This document shows, piece after piece, positions 29,850-43,201 of a stretch of DNA of 64,000 nucleotides. Each line of letters starts with the position of its first letter. The first letter of the stretch is position 1. A program made the position numbers and the translations under genes. Where the stretch lies: assembly GCF_002901865.1 (NCBI RefSeq), contig NZ_PPQF01000024.1:1-64000 (forward strand), read 5' to 3'. The notes below the pieces were generated by a model, which worked only from the letters and a program-made list of their open reading frames with translations, was not told where the DNA came from and did not search any database. Source of the stretch: Staphylococcus agnetis (GTDB taxonomy: Bacteria > Bacillota > Bacilli > Staphylococcales > Staphylococcaceae).

Positions 29850-30052
29850 TATGAATTGCCTCCAATTAACGCTCGAAAATTTTCCCAAAAATGAGGATTA
29901 AGCGCATTCAATATATTATCTTGATTTATTAAAAATCCTATCATTAATCCAATAAAAAATAAAACAACTGCAATTAAAATAAATAAGGTAAGCTGAATAC
30001 TTACAGATTTTTGGATATTGATCCAAACTGATGACAAGTTATTTTTTCGCAT
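29849..30052 (-). CDS. EpuA-family small membrane protein (annotated elsewhere as RNA polymerase beta-subunit-like)
   Basis: 67 aa with a short cytoplasmic N-terminus ([17 protein letters not shown]), one transmembrane helix (about 22-42) and an extracytoplasmic tail. It resembles the EpuA family found next to murA in streptococci and staphylococci. Databases often carry the misleading name DNA-directed RNA polymerase subunit beta for it. It overlaps the end of murA by 14 bp and fabZ by 1 bp, so all three are translationally coupled. Function unknown. Confidence 0.8.
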   Translation of the reverse strand: MRKNNLSSVWINIQKSVSIQLTLFILIAVVLFFIGLMIGFLINQDNILNALNPHFWENFRALIGGNS

Positions 30053-31310
30053 TGATACGTTGAATATCTGCGCCCAAAGCTTTTAATTTACCATGGAAAT
30101 TAACATAGCCACGATCTAAATGTTTGAGTTCTGTTACAGTTGTTTCACCTTCCGCAACTAATCCAGCTAATATTAACGCAGCAGCAGCTCTTAAATCTGT
30201 TGCTTTTACTTGTGCCCCTTGAAGTTCACTTTTCCCTTCAATTTTTGCACTGCGACCTTCTACTGAAATTTGAGCGTTCATACGTTTAAATTCACCCACG
30301 TGCATAAAACGGTTTTCGAATACTGTTTCTGTGATCACTTTATGCCCTTCAGCAGTCAATAATAAAGCCATCATTTGTGATTGCATATCAGTTGGAAATC
30401 CTGGATGTGGTAATGTTTTAATGTCTACTGGATTAAGCTGTTCAGGCGCTGTCACACGAATACCATCCTCTTGATATTCAAGATTGACACCCATTTCTTC
30501 TAGCTTATAAACTAAGCTTGTCATATGCTCTTGTATGGCACCCTTAACAAATATGTCTCCACGCGTAATTGCCGCAGCTATCATAAACGTACCTGCTTCA
30601 ATTCGGTCAGGAATAATAGCATGTTGAACCCCGGTTAGTGCATCTACACCATTAATAATAATGGTGTCCGTACCAGCACCTTTAACATCGCCACCCATTT
30701 CATTTATGTAGTTGGCTAAATCTACAATTTCAGGCTCTCTAGCGACATTCTCAATAACCGTACGACCTTGAGCTAATGATGCAGCCATCACAATGTTTTG
30801 CGTTGCTCCAACACTTGGAAAATCTAGGTGAATATCACTTCCGATTAATCCATGTGGACATTCAGCATAAATATAACCAGCCTCTTGATGAATTTCAGCA
30901 CCTAATGCTTCAAAACCTTTGAGGTGTTGTTCAATCGGTCTAGAACCAATAGCACAACCACCAGGCAATGCTACTTTAGCTTTACCAAGGCGTGCTAATA
31001 ATGGTCCCATCACTAAAATGCTTGCTCGCATTTTGCTTACATATTCATATGGTGCTTCTTCTTTTAATTCTTTCGAAGCATCGACTGTAACTGATTGTTT
31101 CTTTTCATTATATTTTACTTTCGCATTGAGCACATTTATGACATTGTTAATCGTTTCAACATCACTTAAAGCAGGCACATTGATAAGCTCACTTTTACCT
31201 TTACTTGCTAATAACGATGCTGTAATGATAGGTAAAACTGCATTTTTAGCTCCTTCAACTTGAACTTCCCCTTTTAGGGTATTGCCGCCTTTTACAATAA
31301 TTTTATCCAT
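30039..31310 (-). CDS. murA: UDP-N-acetylglucosamine 1-carboxyvinyltransferase MurA
   Basis: 423 aa. Catalyses the first committed peptidoglycan step, moving enolpyruvate from PEP to UDP-GlcNAc. The nucleophile and fosfomycin target is Cys119 in [15 protein letters not shown]. Conserved [12 protein letters not shown] and DRIEAGTFM motifs are present. The ATG at 31310 has GGAGGATG upstream; a GTG six codons earlier would overlap that site. This is the MurA1-type copy; the second copy, MurZ, is at 50871-52136 in this window. Confidence 0.96.
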   Translation of the reverse strand: MDKIIVKGGNTLKGEVQVEGAKNAVLPIITASLLASKGKSELINVPALSDVETINNVINVLNAKVKYNEKKQSVTVDASKELKEEAPYEYVSKMRASILVMGPLLARLGKAKVALPGGCAIGSRPIEQHLKGFEALGAEIHQEAGYIYAECPHGLIGSDIHLDFPSVGATQNIVMAASLAQGRTVIENVAREPEIVDLANYINEMGGDVKGAGTDTIIINGVDALTGVQHAIIPDRIEAGTFMIAAAITRGDIFVKGAIQEHMTSLVYKLEEMGVNLEYQEDGIRVTAPEQLNPVDIKTLPHPGFPTDMQSQMMALLLTAEGHKVITETVFENRFMHVGEFKRMNAQISVEGRSAKIEGKSELQGAQVKATDLRAAAALILAGLVAEGETTVTELKHLDRGYVNFHGKLKALGADIQRINAKK

Positions 31311-31392
31311 GTTATTTACATCCTCCACTATTTACACACTTACTTAATTAATTATAAACTTCTTGCAATACGCTTAAACTTATCTCATTCAT

Positions 31393-31626
31393 TTATTTGA
31401 TTAAATATTGAATTTGAGTTGAAAATTGTAATAAATCAATTATAAAGTTACTCATACTCGTCCCTAGTAAAATTGCGATAAATATGAGGGCAACTTGAAC
31501 TTGTTTTGGGTAACCTTTTTTAAACAATTGGTCTAACCGTAGCGCATTGATGCTCCAATACGCAATACATATACAGATGACATGTAGTATGAGATGTACA
31601 ATTGCAAATTGTCCTAAATATTCCAT
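31393..31626 (-). CDS. DUF1146 family membrane protein (YwzB-like)
   Basis: 77 aa with two transmembrane helices (about 8-27 and 47-66) joined by a short basic loop containing LRLDQLFKKGYPKQ, the typical DUF1146/YwzB layout. It lies between the atp operon and murA, as in Bacillus and other staphylococci. No function is established. It may be cotranscribed with murA, whose start is about 80 bp downstream. Confidence 0.82.
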   Translation of the reverse strand: MEYLGQFAIVHLILHVICICIAYWSINALRLDQLFKKGYPKQVQVALIFIAILLGTSMSNFIIDLLQFSTQIQYLIK

Positions 31627-31837
31627 TTTAAGATGCTACCCCTTTAAAGTTAATCTTATTCAATTTTACATGATTTACGTATGAATTCCCAATGTAATCC
31701 TTCCAATATATGGTTTCAACTTCCCTCTTATTTAAGACTCGCATAGATAATATCATACGACTTTTCCAAAGATTTGTATATACAATTAATCAAAATAGCA
31801 TGATATTTGTTTATAGATGAACAGTATGTAAATATGT

Positions 31838-31868
31838 TAAAACCCACTAGTACATACCAGTGGGTTTT
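31838..31868 (-). terminator. Terminator of the atp operon
   Basis: The arms AAAACCCACT (31838-31847) and AGTGGGTTTT (31859-31868) pair perfectly with an 11-nt loop. On the minus strand it lies 9 bp past the atpC stop; the stem itself provides the T tract. Confidence 0.8.
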
Positions 31869-31876
31869 ATAATAAA

Positions 31877-32281
31877 TTATTTAAATTTAGCAACTTCGAT
31901 ACGATTTTCTGCACGTTTTAACGCACGTTCTGCACGTTTTAGGTCTGTATCTTCTTTATCTCCATCAAGATAAAACGTTGCACGTTGTTTTGCTGATTTC
32001 GCACGCTCTAAGTCTATATCTTCAGCTGATTCAGCTGATTGTACAAGGATATTAACTTTTTCTTGACGTATTTCTGCAAAACCTTCAGTTACAGCTATAT
32101 AGTCGGATTGACCATTGCACTTAACTTTAATATGTCCAATGCGTAATGGCGCAACCGTCGGAATGTGACCATGCATCACACCCATTTCGCCTGCTGTTGT
32201 TTGTAAGACAACAATTTCCACATTGTCTTGTTTATAAACAGAACCATTAGGAGTGACGATATCTAAGGTTAATGTATTCAT
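31877..32281 (-). CDS. atpC: ATP synthase F1 epsilon subunit
   Basis: 134 aa. N-terminal beta-sandwich (TLDIVTPNGSVY ... GEMGVMHGHIPTVAPL) and C-terminal two-helix region (RAKSAKQRATFY ... RAERALKRAENRIEV). It is part of the central stalk and can inhibit ATP hydrolysis through the C-terminal helices. It is the last gene of the operon, 21 bp after atpD, with a terminator directly behind it. Confidence 0.96.
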   Translation of the reverse strand: MNTLTLDIVTPNGSVYKQDNVEIVVLQTTAGEMGVMHGHIPTVAPLRIGHIKVKCNGQSDYIAVTEGFAEIRQEKVNILVQSAESAEDIDLERAKSAKQRATFYLDGDKEDTDLKRAERALKRAENRIEVAKFK

Positions 32282-32302
32282 TATCCAAGCCTCCTAATCG
32301 TA

Positions 32303-33727
<1,425 letters not shown>

Positions 33728-33739
33728 TTATTATTAAAC

Positions 33740-34606
33740 TTATTCTAATGCTGCTGCGCCACCAACAATCTCAGTGATTTGTTGCGTAATCGCTGCTTGT
33801 CGCGCACGGTTGTATTGTAATGATAAATCGTCAATTAAATCTGTTGCGTTGTCTGTAGCATTCTTCATCGCATTCATACGAGACGCATGTTCACTTGCTT
33901 TGGCATCTAAAATCGTTCCATAAATTAAACTTTCAATATATTGCGGTAACAGCACTTTTAATATTGATTCTTTATCTGGCTCAAATTCGTAAGATGACAT
34001 TGCACCATGTCCTAAAGAAGAATCTTCTGGTGATAATGGCAACAGTTTTTTACTTTTTGGTGTGTTTTCAATCACACTGACATAATGGCTATAATAGACG
34101 TTTAATTCATCAATTTCCTCTTCACTGTATAAATCAACGGCACGTGTCGCAATGGATTGAATTGCTTTGAAAGAAGGTTGATCTGGAATATCAGTGAGTC
34201 CATTCTCAACCGTATAACCGCGATTCTCTAAAAATGAAATACCAATTTTACCAAGTACAATTAAACGATATTCGTCTTTACTGTTATGACGTTTCTCGAT
34301 ATCACGAATCATTTTCTTCAGTACATTAGCACTATATGCACCTGCTAATCCACTATCACTTGTAATGACCATATATCCTACACGCTTAACTTCACGCTGA
34401 TTTAACATAGGATGGTTGGTTGTTGCATTTGAACCAGCTATAGCTGTGATTGCATCTTCCATTTTTTCCATGTACGGTCGGAATTGTTTCGTGTTACGTT
34501 CTGCCTTACGAAGCTTAGAGTTAGAAACCATGTTCATCGCACTTGTGATTTGTTTCATCTTTTTAGTTGATTTTATTCGTGAATCTATTTCTTTTAAAGA
34601 AGCCAC
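33740..34606 (-). CDS. atpG: ATP synthase F1 gamma subunit
   Basis: 288 aa rotor shaft subunit. The N-terminal helix [20 protein letters not shown] and the C-terminal helix [20 protein letters not shown] form the coiled coil inside the alpha-beta ring, and [13 protein letters not shown] marks the central domain. It sits between atpA and atpD in the standard order. Confidence 0.96.
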   Translation of the reverse strand: MASLKEIDSRIKSTKKMKQITSAMNMVSNSKLRKAERNTKQFRPYMEKMEDAITAIAGSNATTNHPMLNQREVKRVGYMVITSDSGLAGAYSANVLKKMIRDIEKRHNSKDEYRLIVLGKIGISFLENRGYTVENGLTDIPDQPSFKAIQSIATRAVDLYSEEEIDELNVYYSHYVSVIENTPKSKKLLPLSPEDSSLGHGAMSSYEFEPDKESILKVLLPQYIESLIYGTILDAKASEHASRMNAMKNATDNATDLIDDLSLQYNRARQAAITQQITEIVGGAAALE

Positions 34607-34640
34607 TATCTCACCACCTTATCTCATCATATATTTGACA

Positions 34641-36149
<1,509 letters not shown>

Positions 36150-36176
36150 CTATGTCACTCCTCTTTCATTTCGTAT

Positions 36177-36716
36177 TTAATGTGCGCTACTGAATCTTCT
36201 AGCTAATTGTTCGAGATCATTTTGTACACTTCCATCGTATACTTTTGTACCGATTTTAACTTTAACACCGCCGATGAGTGATGTGTCTACTGAAGTATGC
36301 ACTTTTAGATCTTTTAAACCTGTACGTTTTACTAACGCTTCTTTTATATGTTCTACTTCTGCATCAGATAATGGGCGTGCAGAAACGAGATATGCATCAT
36401 CTAACCCATGAAATTCATTATAATGATTTTCAAATGCCTTAAACACATCACCTAATAATGATAAGTTACGATGGCTTGCCATAACCTTTAATGTGTTCAT
36501 TAAGTATGGATGTACGCCATTAAATACATTTGAAACTAATGTTTGTCTTTCATCTAAAGTGAATTTAGGTTCTAAATCAATGAAATGTAATCTTGAACCT
36601 TCACTTTGAATACTTGTATTAATCTCAGTGAAATCTTTATAAATCTCTGAAAGCACTTCAGCCTTAATAGCAACGTCAAAAAGGGCTTGGGCATATTTTT
36701 GAGCAACTTGCGCCAT
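36177..36716 (-). CDS. atpH: ATP synthase F1 delta subunit
   Basis: 179 aa peripheral-stalk subunit (OSCP type). N-terminal helical bundle begins VAQKYAQALFDVA; the C-terminal part holds RTGLKDLKVHTSVDTSLIGG, the family signature. It joins the F1 head to AtpF. It overlaps the end of atpF by 1 bp, so translation is coupled. Confidence 0.95.
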   Translation of the reverse strand: MAQVAQKYAQALFDVAIKAEVLSEIYKDFTEINTSIQSEGSRLHFIDLEPKFTLDERQTLVSNVFNGVHPYLMNTLKVMASHRNLSLLGDVFKAFENHYNEFHGLDDAYLVSARPLSDAEVEHIKEALVKRTGLKDLKVHTSVDTSLIGGVKVKIGTKVYDGSVQNDLEQLARRFSSAH

Positions 36717-37234
36717 TATTTATCCCCTACCTCTTTAATGTACTTGTCAATAAGGTCTTTTTGATCTTGCTCAGAAATTTCTTTACGTAACACTTTAGAA
36801 GCAATTAACACAGAAAGTTCAGAGACTTGACTATTAATTTCAGCTAATGCACGCTCTTTTTCACTCTTGATTTCACTTTGAGCCGTTTCGATCATACCAT
36901 TCGCACGTTGGTTCGCTTCATGAAGAATTTCTTCTTGTTGGCGTTGCGCTTGTACTTTAGCTTCTTCAAGCATTTTATGTACTTGATCTTGTGTTTCTTT
37001 TAACGTTTTTCTATTTTCTTCTTCTAGACGTTGCGCATTCATTTTTGCACGTTCTGCATCATCAATATCTTGATTGATTGAATGCTCACGATCGTCCATA
37101 ACCTTTTTAAGTGGGCCCCATGCAAACTTTTTAAGTAGGAAAAGTAAGATGACGAACGTAAAAATCGTTACAAGAATGTCACCAATATTTACACCACCGG
37201 CACTAGCTGCAAAGGTTAACATGTTGGTTGTCAA
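36716..37234 (-). CDS. atpF: ATP synthase F0 b subunit
   Basis: 172 aa from a TTG at 37234, chosen because it gives the usual length and follows AAAGGAG by 11 nt; an in-frame TTG at 37255 overlaps that ribosome site. One N-terminal transmembrane helix ([19 protein letters not shown]) is followed by a long charged coiled coil that forms the peripheral stalk. A gap of almost 300 bp with a hairpin separates it from atpE, unusual inside a tightly packed operon. Confidence 0.93.
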   Translation of the reverse strand: MTTNMLTFAASAGGVNIGDILVTIFTFVILLFLLKKFAWGPLKKVMDDREHSINQDIDDAERAKMNAQRLEEENRKTLKETQDQVHKMLEEAKVQAQRQQEEILHEANQRANGMIETAQSEIKSEKERALAEINSQVSELSVLIASKVLRKEISEQDQKDLIDKYIKEVGDK

Positions 37235-37455
37235 TTTGCTGTACACTCCTTTCAATCATTTCATCCATAAATTACAAAACTACCACATCACGATTGTAAA
37301 TGTGTTCTATCCATCGTATAAAGATGAATGTTAAACAATTTGTAATTCAATAATATGCAAGCCTCACCTTGCACTTACGTATCACTATATTGCTTTATCG
37401 AATAAGGTTTACCACCATTTAAATAACAAATGAGATTTATAAACCATAAAATTTA

Positions 37456-37489
37456 GGGCGGGGAATAATAATATGATTTAACCCCGCTC
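37456..37489 (-). terminator. Hairpin in the atpE-atpF gap (attenuator or processing site)
   Basis: The GC-rich arms GAGCGGGG and CCCCGCCC (37456-37489) pair over at least 6 bp with an AT-rich loop. The hairpin is about 45 bp past the atpE stop. No proper T tract follows, so it is more likely a partial terminator or RNA-processing/stability element. Confidence 0.5.
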
Positions 37490-37531
37490 AGGAAACCTTA
37501 ATGATTATGAAAATGAAATCCATTCAATAGA

Positions 37532-37765
<234 letters not shown>

Positions 37766-37783
37766 TTAAGTTATAGTTTTATT

Positions 37784-38503
<720 letters not shown>

Positions 38504-38521
38504 CTAAAATTTCACCTCTTT

Positions 38522-38887
38522 TCAATTAGAGTTACGTGTGTCCTTCTTAATCAAAGGACGAAAAATCATAAAAACATATGAAACCATTAGCCCTACAAGC
38601 ACACCGATGATATGTATCTGTTCTTGAAACGCAACCCAAGTTGCACAAGCGAGAATTGCTATGAAATAACGCCAATTTCCACCTGTTGAAATGGACCCTA
38701 CTCGTGTTTGTTTCGCACGATGCAAGTAATATTCAAAGATGATTGTATTAAACGTTGAAGCAAGTAAGCCCACCATTAATCCAAGAACAAAAGCGTGGTG
38801 TACCCAAAAATAAAGCATAATGAGGCCTACCCAGAGGCAAATGTAATATGTCAAAAACGGCTGTGTACAATTATAAAAACGTACCAT
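38522..38887 (-). CDS. atpI: ATP synthase assembly-associated protein AtpI
   Basis: 121 aa from the ATG at 38887, which has AAGAGGTT upstream; the frame is open further to 38977 but that part lies over the promoter. Four short membrane helices are visible (for example WVGLIMLYFWVHHAFVLGLM). AtpI helps assemble the c ring or supply magnesium in other bacteria; this is family knowledge and not settled. First gene of the atp operon. Confidence 0.85.
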   Translation of the reverse strand: MVRFYNCTQPFLTYYICLWVGLIMLYFWVHHAFVLGLMVGLLASTFNTIIFEYYLHRAKQTRVGSISTGGNWRYFIAILACATWVAFQEQIHIIGVLVGLMVSYVFMIFRPLIKKDTRNSN

Positions 38888-38948
38888 AATGAACCTCTTT
38901 TCCACTTTTAGGAACATATATGAAAGCCGTTCCATGCATACAACTTTC

Positions 38949-38977
38949 ATAATAATATAGGGGCAAAAGCGTGTCAA
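38949..38977 (-). promoter_or_regulatory. Promoter of the atp operon
   Basis: On the minus strand TTGACA (38972-38977, exact consensus) and TATTAT (38949-38954) are 17 bp apart, placed about 60 bp upstream of the atpI start. Upstream lies the inverted repeat TGTCACAAAATTGACA (39014-39029), a possible regulator site. Confidence 0.8.
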
Positions 38978-39045
38978 TTATGCATTTAACAGGACTGACA
39001 TCTATGAATCGAGTTGTCACAAAATTGACACATTTGATTTTACCT

Positions 39046-40185
39046 CTATGCTTCAGGTTGGAATGGTTCCGGCTTAGAATCCGATAAACCAAAATAGTAT
39101 TGAATATGGTCACAAATTCTTTTAGATGCGCGACCGTCACCATAAGGGTTTTGAGCAATGCTCATTTTTTTATAGAGCGCTTCATCAGTTAATAGTGCTT
39201 TCGTATATTGATAAACATCTTCCTCATGAGTCCCAGCTAATTTTAATGTGCCAGCTTCAACACCTTCAGGACGTTCTGTCGTATCCCTTAAGACTAATAC
39301 AGGCTTACCTAACGAAGGAGCTTCTTCTTGAACACCACCAGAATCCGTTAAAATCAAGTGAGATTGATGTGCAAAATTATGAAAATCAACAACCTCAAGC
39401 GGCTCAATCAGTTCAATACGATCATGATTGCTAAGATGCTTGTATGCAATATCTCTCACTTTAGGGTTTTTATGCATAGGATAGACGATAACCGCATCTT
39501 CAATATCTTCAACGATTCGTCTTGCCGCTTTGAATATATTTTCCATCGGCTCTCCAATATTTTCTCGACGATGAGATGTTAATAATATAATGCGTTTATC
39601 TTGATGACGTTGGATTATGTCTGATTCATACTGTTCGTTAATTGTGGTATGCATTGCATCAATCGCTGTATTACCTGTAACGACTACAGATTTCGGATCT
39701 TTATTTTCGTTTAATAAATTCATCTCCGCTTGATGCGTCGGAGCAAAATGTAGATCTGCCATGATACCTGTCATTTGTCGGTTCATTTCTTCAGGAAATG
39801 GCGAATATTTTTGCCAAGTTCTTAATCCCGCTTCGACATGACCTATACTGATTTCGTTATAAAAGGCAGCTAAACTACCTGCAAACGTCGTTGTCGTATC
39901 ACCGTGTACTAAAATCATATCAGGCTTCACTTCTTTAATAACGCCTTCAAGCCCCGTTAAAACGCGTGAAGTTACTTCAGACAAGGTTTGTCCAGGTTTC
40001 ATCACATTTAAATCGTAATCAGGTTCAATATTAAATGTTTCTAAAACAGAATCTAACATTTCACGGTGCTGTGCCGTTACAACTACAATAGGTTCTAAAT
40101 GAGGCTCTTGTTTAAGTTGTAGTACTAGCGGTGCCATTTTTATTGCTTCTGGACGCGTTCCAAAAATCGTCATAATCCTTTTCAT
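39046..40185 (-). CDS. mnaA: UDP-N-acetylglucosamine 2-epimerase (non-hydrolysing)
   Basis: 379 aa GT-B-fold enzyme converting UDP-GlcNAc to UDP-ManNAc, needed for the wall teichoic acid linkage unit. Signatures: FGTRPEAIKMAPLV at the N-terminus, VHGDTTTTFA (about 95), VEAGLRT (about 117), FPEEMNRQMTG (about 130) and LTDSGGVQEEAPSLGKP (about 280-300). The location between upp and atpI is the staphylococcal mnaA position. Confidence 0.94.
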   Translation of the reverse strand: MKRIMTIFGTRPEAIKMAPLVLQLKQEPHLEPIVVVTAQHREMLDSVLETFNIEPDYDLNVMKPGQTLSEVTSRVLTGLEGVIKEVKPDMILVHGDTTTTFAGSLAAFYNEISIGHVEAGLRTWQKYSPFPEEMNRQMTGIMADLHFAPTHQAEMNLLNENKDPKSVVVTGNTAIDAMHTTINEQYESDIIQRHQDKRIILLTSHRRENIGEPMENIFKAARRIVEDIEDAVIVYPMHKNPKVRDIAYKHLSNHDRIELIEPLEVVDFHNFAHQSHLILTDSGGVQEEAPSLGKPVLVLRDTTERPEGVEAGTLKLAGTHEEDVYQYTKALLTDEALYKKMSIAQNPYGDGRASKRICDHIQYYFGLSDSKPEPFQPEA

Positions 40186-40211
40186 TGAATAAGCGCTCCT
40201 TAATTAAAACA

Positions 40212-40841
40212 TTATTTTGTACCGAATAATCGATCACCAGCATCCCCTAAACCAGGAATGATATAAGCATTTTCATCTAACTTTTCATCAAGTGCAGCTA
40301 TGAAAATATCAACATCTTCATGCGCTTCTTGAAGTTTTTGTACACCCTCAGGTGCTGCGATTAGACACATAAAACGAATGTGTTTCGCACCACGTTTTTT
40401 CAACGAATTAATTGCTTCTATCGCTGATGCGCCAGTGGCAAGCATCGGATCCACAACAATAATTTCACGTTCTTCGATATCTTGTGGTAACTTCACAAAA
40501 TACTCAACCGCTTCTAATGTTTCTGGATCTCGGTATAAACCTACATGTCCAATTCTAGCTGCAGGAACAAGGTTTAAAATCCCTTGTGTCATACCTAACC
40601 CAGCACGAAGAATCGGTACAAACGCTAATTTTTTACCAGATAAACGTTTGGCTTTCGCTTTAGTCACTGGTGTTTCAATTTCAACTTCTTGTAATTCTAA
40701 ATTACGTGTAACTTCATACGCCATCAGCATTCCGACTTCGTCTACAAGTTCACGAAATGCTTTTGTGCCTGTGTTAACATCGCGAATAAAACTCAGTTTG
40801 TGTTGAATTAAAGGATGATCAAATACATGTACTTTACCCAT
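40212..40841 (-). CDS. upp: Uracil phosphoribosyltransferase
   Basis: 209 aa type I PRTase making UMP from uracil and PRPP. The PRPP-binding loop is [12 protein letters not shown] (about 128-139) and the uracil-binding C-terminus is [12 protein letters not shown]. Start [11 protein letters not shown]. It lies 22 bp after glyA and 26 bp before mnaA, probably one transcript. Salvage counterpart of PyrG in the pyrimidine network. Confidence 0.97.
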   Translation of the reverse strand: MGKVHVFDHPLIQHKLSFIRDVNTGTKAFRELVDEVGMLMAYEVTRNLELQEVEIETPVTKAKAKRLSGKKLAFVPILRAGLGMTQGILNLVPAARIGHVGLYRDPETLEAVEYFVKLPQDIEEREIIVVDPMLATGASAIEAINSLKKRGAKHIRFMCLIAAPEGVQKLQEAHEDVDIFIAALDEKLDENAYIIPGLGDAGDRLFGTK

Positions 40842-40863
40842 TGGTTTTTTGCCTCCAATATTT

Positions 40864-42105
40864 TTATTTATTGTATAATGGGAATTTTTCAGTCAATGCA
40901 CTAACGCGTTTCTTAGCGTTTTCTAATACTTGACTGTCTTTGTGATTTTTTAGCACATCGCTAATAATGTGAGCGACTTCTTCAAATGCAGCCTCATCAA
41001 AACCACGTGTTGTAGCAGCAGGCGTTCCTAATCGGATACCGCTCGTTACAAATGGCTTTTCTTGATCAAAAGGAATTGTATTTTTATTACATGTAATACC
41101 TACACTATCAAGTGCTTCTTCAGCATCTTTACCTGTAATCCCTACAGATCCTTTCACATCGACTGAAATAAGGTGATTGTCCGTACCACCTGAAACAATT
41201 CTGAAGCCATTTTCTTGTAACGTAGATGCTAATGTTTTCGCATTCTTTATCACTTGGGCTTGGTATGTTTTAAATTCAGGTTGCAATGCTTCACCAAATG
41301 CAACGGCTTTGGCTGCGATTACATGCTCAAGTGGCCCCCCTTGAATGCCAGGGAAAATAGTTTTGTCTATGTCTTTTTTGTATTGGGCTTTACATAAAAT
41401 CATACCACCACGAGGACCTCGTAATGTTTTGTGCGTAGTCGTTGTCACAAAATCAGCAAATTCTACTGGATTTTGATGTAAACCTGCCGCAACTAACCCA
41501 GCAATATGCGCCATATCTACCATTAATTTTGCATTGACTTCATCTGCAATTTCTTTGAACTTTTTAAAATCAATTTCACGCGAATATGCTGATGCGCCAG
41601 CAACGATTAATTTAGGTTTATTTTCTTTAGCAAGGCGACGAATTTCTTCGTAATCGATACGCTCTTCCTCTTTTGTCACTTGGTATTCAACAAAGTTATA
41701 AAATTTACCACTAAAGTTAACAGGTGAACCGTGCGTCAAATGACCACCGTGACTTAAGTTCATACCTAAAACAGTATCACCGTGTTCTAAAGCAACAAGG
41801 TAAACCGCCATATTCGCTTGTGAACCAGAATGTGGTTGAACATTGACATGTTCAGCATTAAATAATTGTTTCGCTCTATCGATAGCAAGTTGCTCAGTCT
41901 CATCGACGAACTCACAACCGCCATAATAACGACGATTAGGATAACCTTCTGCATATTTGTTCGTCATAACTGAACCTTGTGCTTCCATGACAGCTTCAGA
42001 AACAAAGTTTTCAGACGCAATTAATTCGATGTTGTTGTTTTGACGGTTAAATTCTTTCCTAATGGCATCAGCGACGGCTTTGTCTTGTTTAAAAATAAAT
42101 GACAT
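40864..42105 (-). CDS. glyA: Serine hydroxymethyltransferase
   Basis: 413 aa PLP enzyme converting serine and tetrahydrofolate to glycine and 5,10-methylene-THF. The PLP lysine is in [13 protein letters not shown] (about 230), with [17 protein letters not shown]-type substrate loop near residue 55 (seen as [15 protein letters not shown]). The ATG at 42105 gives the usual length; the open frame to 42159 reaches into the ywlG end and is not family-like. Confidence 0.96.
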   Translation of the reverse strand: MSFIFKQDKAVADAIRKEFNRQNNNIELIASENFVSEAVMEAQGSVMTNKYAEGYPNRRYYGGCEFVDETEQLAIDRAKQLFNAEHVNVQPHSGSQANMAVYLVALEHGDTVLGMNLSHGGHLTHGSPVNFSGKFYNFVEYQVTKEEERIDYEEIRRLAKENKPKLIVAGASAYSREIDFKKFKEIADEVNAKLMVDMAHIAGLVAAGLHQNPVEFADFVTTTTHKTLRGPRGGMILCKAQYKKDIDKTIFPGIQGGPLEHVIAAKAVAFGEALQPEFKTYQAQVIKNAKTLASTLQENGFRIVSGGTDNHLISVDVKGSVGITGKDAEEALDSVGITCNKNTIPFDQEKPFVTSGIRLGTPAATTRGFDEAAFEEVAHIISDVLKNHKDSQVLENAKKRVSALTEKFPLYNK

Positions 42106-42127
42106 AAACGTTTTCCCTCTTTCCCTA

Positions 42128-42655
42128 TTAAAGTTGATATTTCGCACGTTCACCACCAATTTTCTTCGGTCGTGTCGTTGCCACAGTTACAATCGCCTCA
42201 CCTATTTGACTAATTGAAGTACGCACAGGTACCGCAACATGTTTGAGATGCATGCCGATTAAAGTTTGGCCAATATCAATCCCTTTGTTTGCTGTGATAT
42301 ATTCAACAACCATTGGTTCATTCATGTGACGGTAGGCATATGTAGCAAGTGAACCCCCTGCATGCACATCAGGCACTACGCTTACTTCTTCCATAGTATA
42401 CGGATCAAAGTTTTTACGTTCTATCGTAAGTGCACGGTTAATGTGTTCACACCCTTGATATGCAAATGAAACACCCGTTTCTTCTGAAATATCGACGAGT
42501 GCTTCATATATATCTTTAGCGATGTCTATGGATCCTGTAGTACCTATTTTGTCACCTAATACCTCTGAAGTTGAACAACCAATAACACAGATTTCTCCGT
42601 CAACAAAAAATGATTGAGACTTGAGTTCTTCTAATAACTGTTTCAAACCTTTCAT
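42128..42655 (-). CDS. TIGR01440/DUF436 family protein, YwlG-like
   Basis: 175 aa from the ATG at 42655 (AGGAGGTTT upstream). Conserved stretches [24 protein letters not shown] and [19 protein letters not shown] mark the DUF436 family, whose genes sit by glyA and ywlE in Bacillus and staphylococci. The invariant Cys and His residues suggest a catalytic or metal site, but no activity is established. It is 22 bp upstream of glyA in the same direction. Confidence 0.87.
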   Translation of the reverse strand: MKGLKQLLEELKSQSFFVDGEICVIGCSTSEVLGDKIGTTGSIDIAKDIYEALVDISEETGVSFAYQGCEHINRALTIERKNFDPYTMEEVSVVPDVHAGGSLATYAYRHMNEPMVVEYITANKGIDIGQTLIGMHLKHVAVPVRTSISQIGEAIVTVATTRPKKIGGERAKYQL

Positions 42656-42781
42656 GAACAAAACCTCCTAGGACTTATGTATGAACACAAAACGAATTAT
42701 CCAAAGAACATAGAAACGTGCTATATGCCATATATTATAACGTATTTTCGAATGAACTTATACTGATTATATAACTGATTT

Positions 42782-43201
42782 TCAATCAAATTGTTCTTTA
42801 AGTTTAAAAATATCCCTTTCAAGTTGCTCAAAAAGCATTTGATACATTTCAAGCGGACCTCCAAAGGGATCTGCAATATCCGCAGTTTGATTGATATATG
42901 CTTTTAATGTGTAAACATGTTGTTGTGGGCCGTATAATTGTTCGATATGTCTTTGATGTTCTTGTGTCATCGTTAAAATTAAATCCGCTTGCAAATCTTC
43001 ACGTTGGAATTGCTGGGCATTTGACGGCATTGGATAGTTTTGAGTAAGTAAAACTGTACGTGTATGTGATGCTACTGGTTGCCCTTCTACTGCCATTAAA
43101 CCACGAGATTCGATGTGATATTGCGGTAACAACTTTGAGGCAATACTTTCTGCCATCGGACTTCTACAAGTGTTACCAGTACACACAAATATGATTCTCA
43201 T
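42782..43201 (-). CDS. ptpB: Low-molecular-weight protein arginine phosphatase PtpB/YwlE type
   Basis: 139 aa. The P-loop CTGNTCRSPMAES at residues 7-19 has Thr in the position that marks arginine rather than tyrosine phosphatases (YwlE type), and the general acid loop is DPFGG. It would remove phosphate from arginines placed by McsB, opposing ClpCP-directed degradation. It overlaps the tsaC end by 4 bp. The arginine specificity is inferred from the Thr and from the position next to ywlC-like and glyA. Confidence 0.9.
   Translation of the reverse strand: MRIIFVCTGNTCRSPMAESIASKLLPQYHIESRGLMAVEGQPVASHTRTVLLTQNYPMPSNAQQFQREDLQADLILTMTQEHQRHIEQLYGPQQHVYTLKAYINQTADIADPFGGPLEMYQMLFEQLERDIFKLKEQFD

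Noticed and set aside
39014-39029. Rex-type redox operator upstream of atp
   Set aside because: The palindrome TGTCACAAAATTGACA does not fit the TTGTGA/TCACAA arms of Rex closely enough to name it; reported only as an unassigned inverted repeat.
40378-40806. 142-codon plus-strand open frame
   Set aside because: Antisense shadow of upp, which has strong family motifs.
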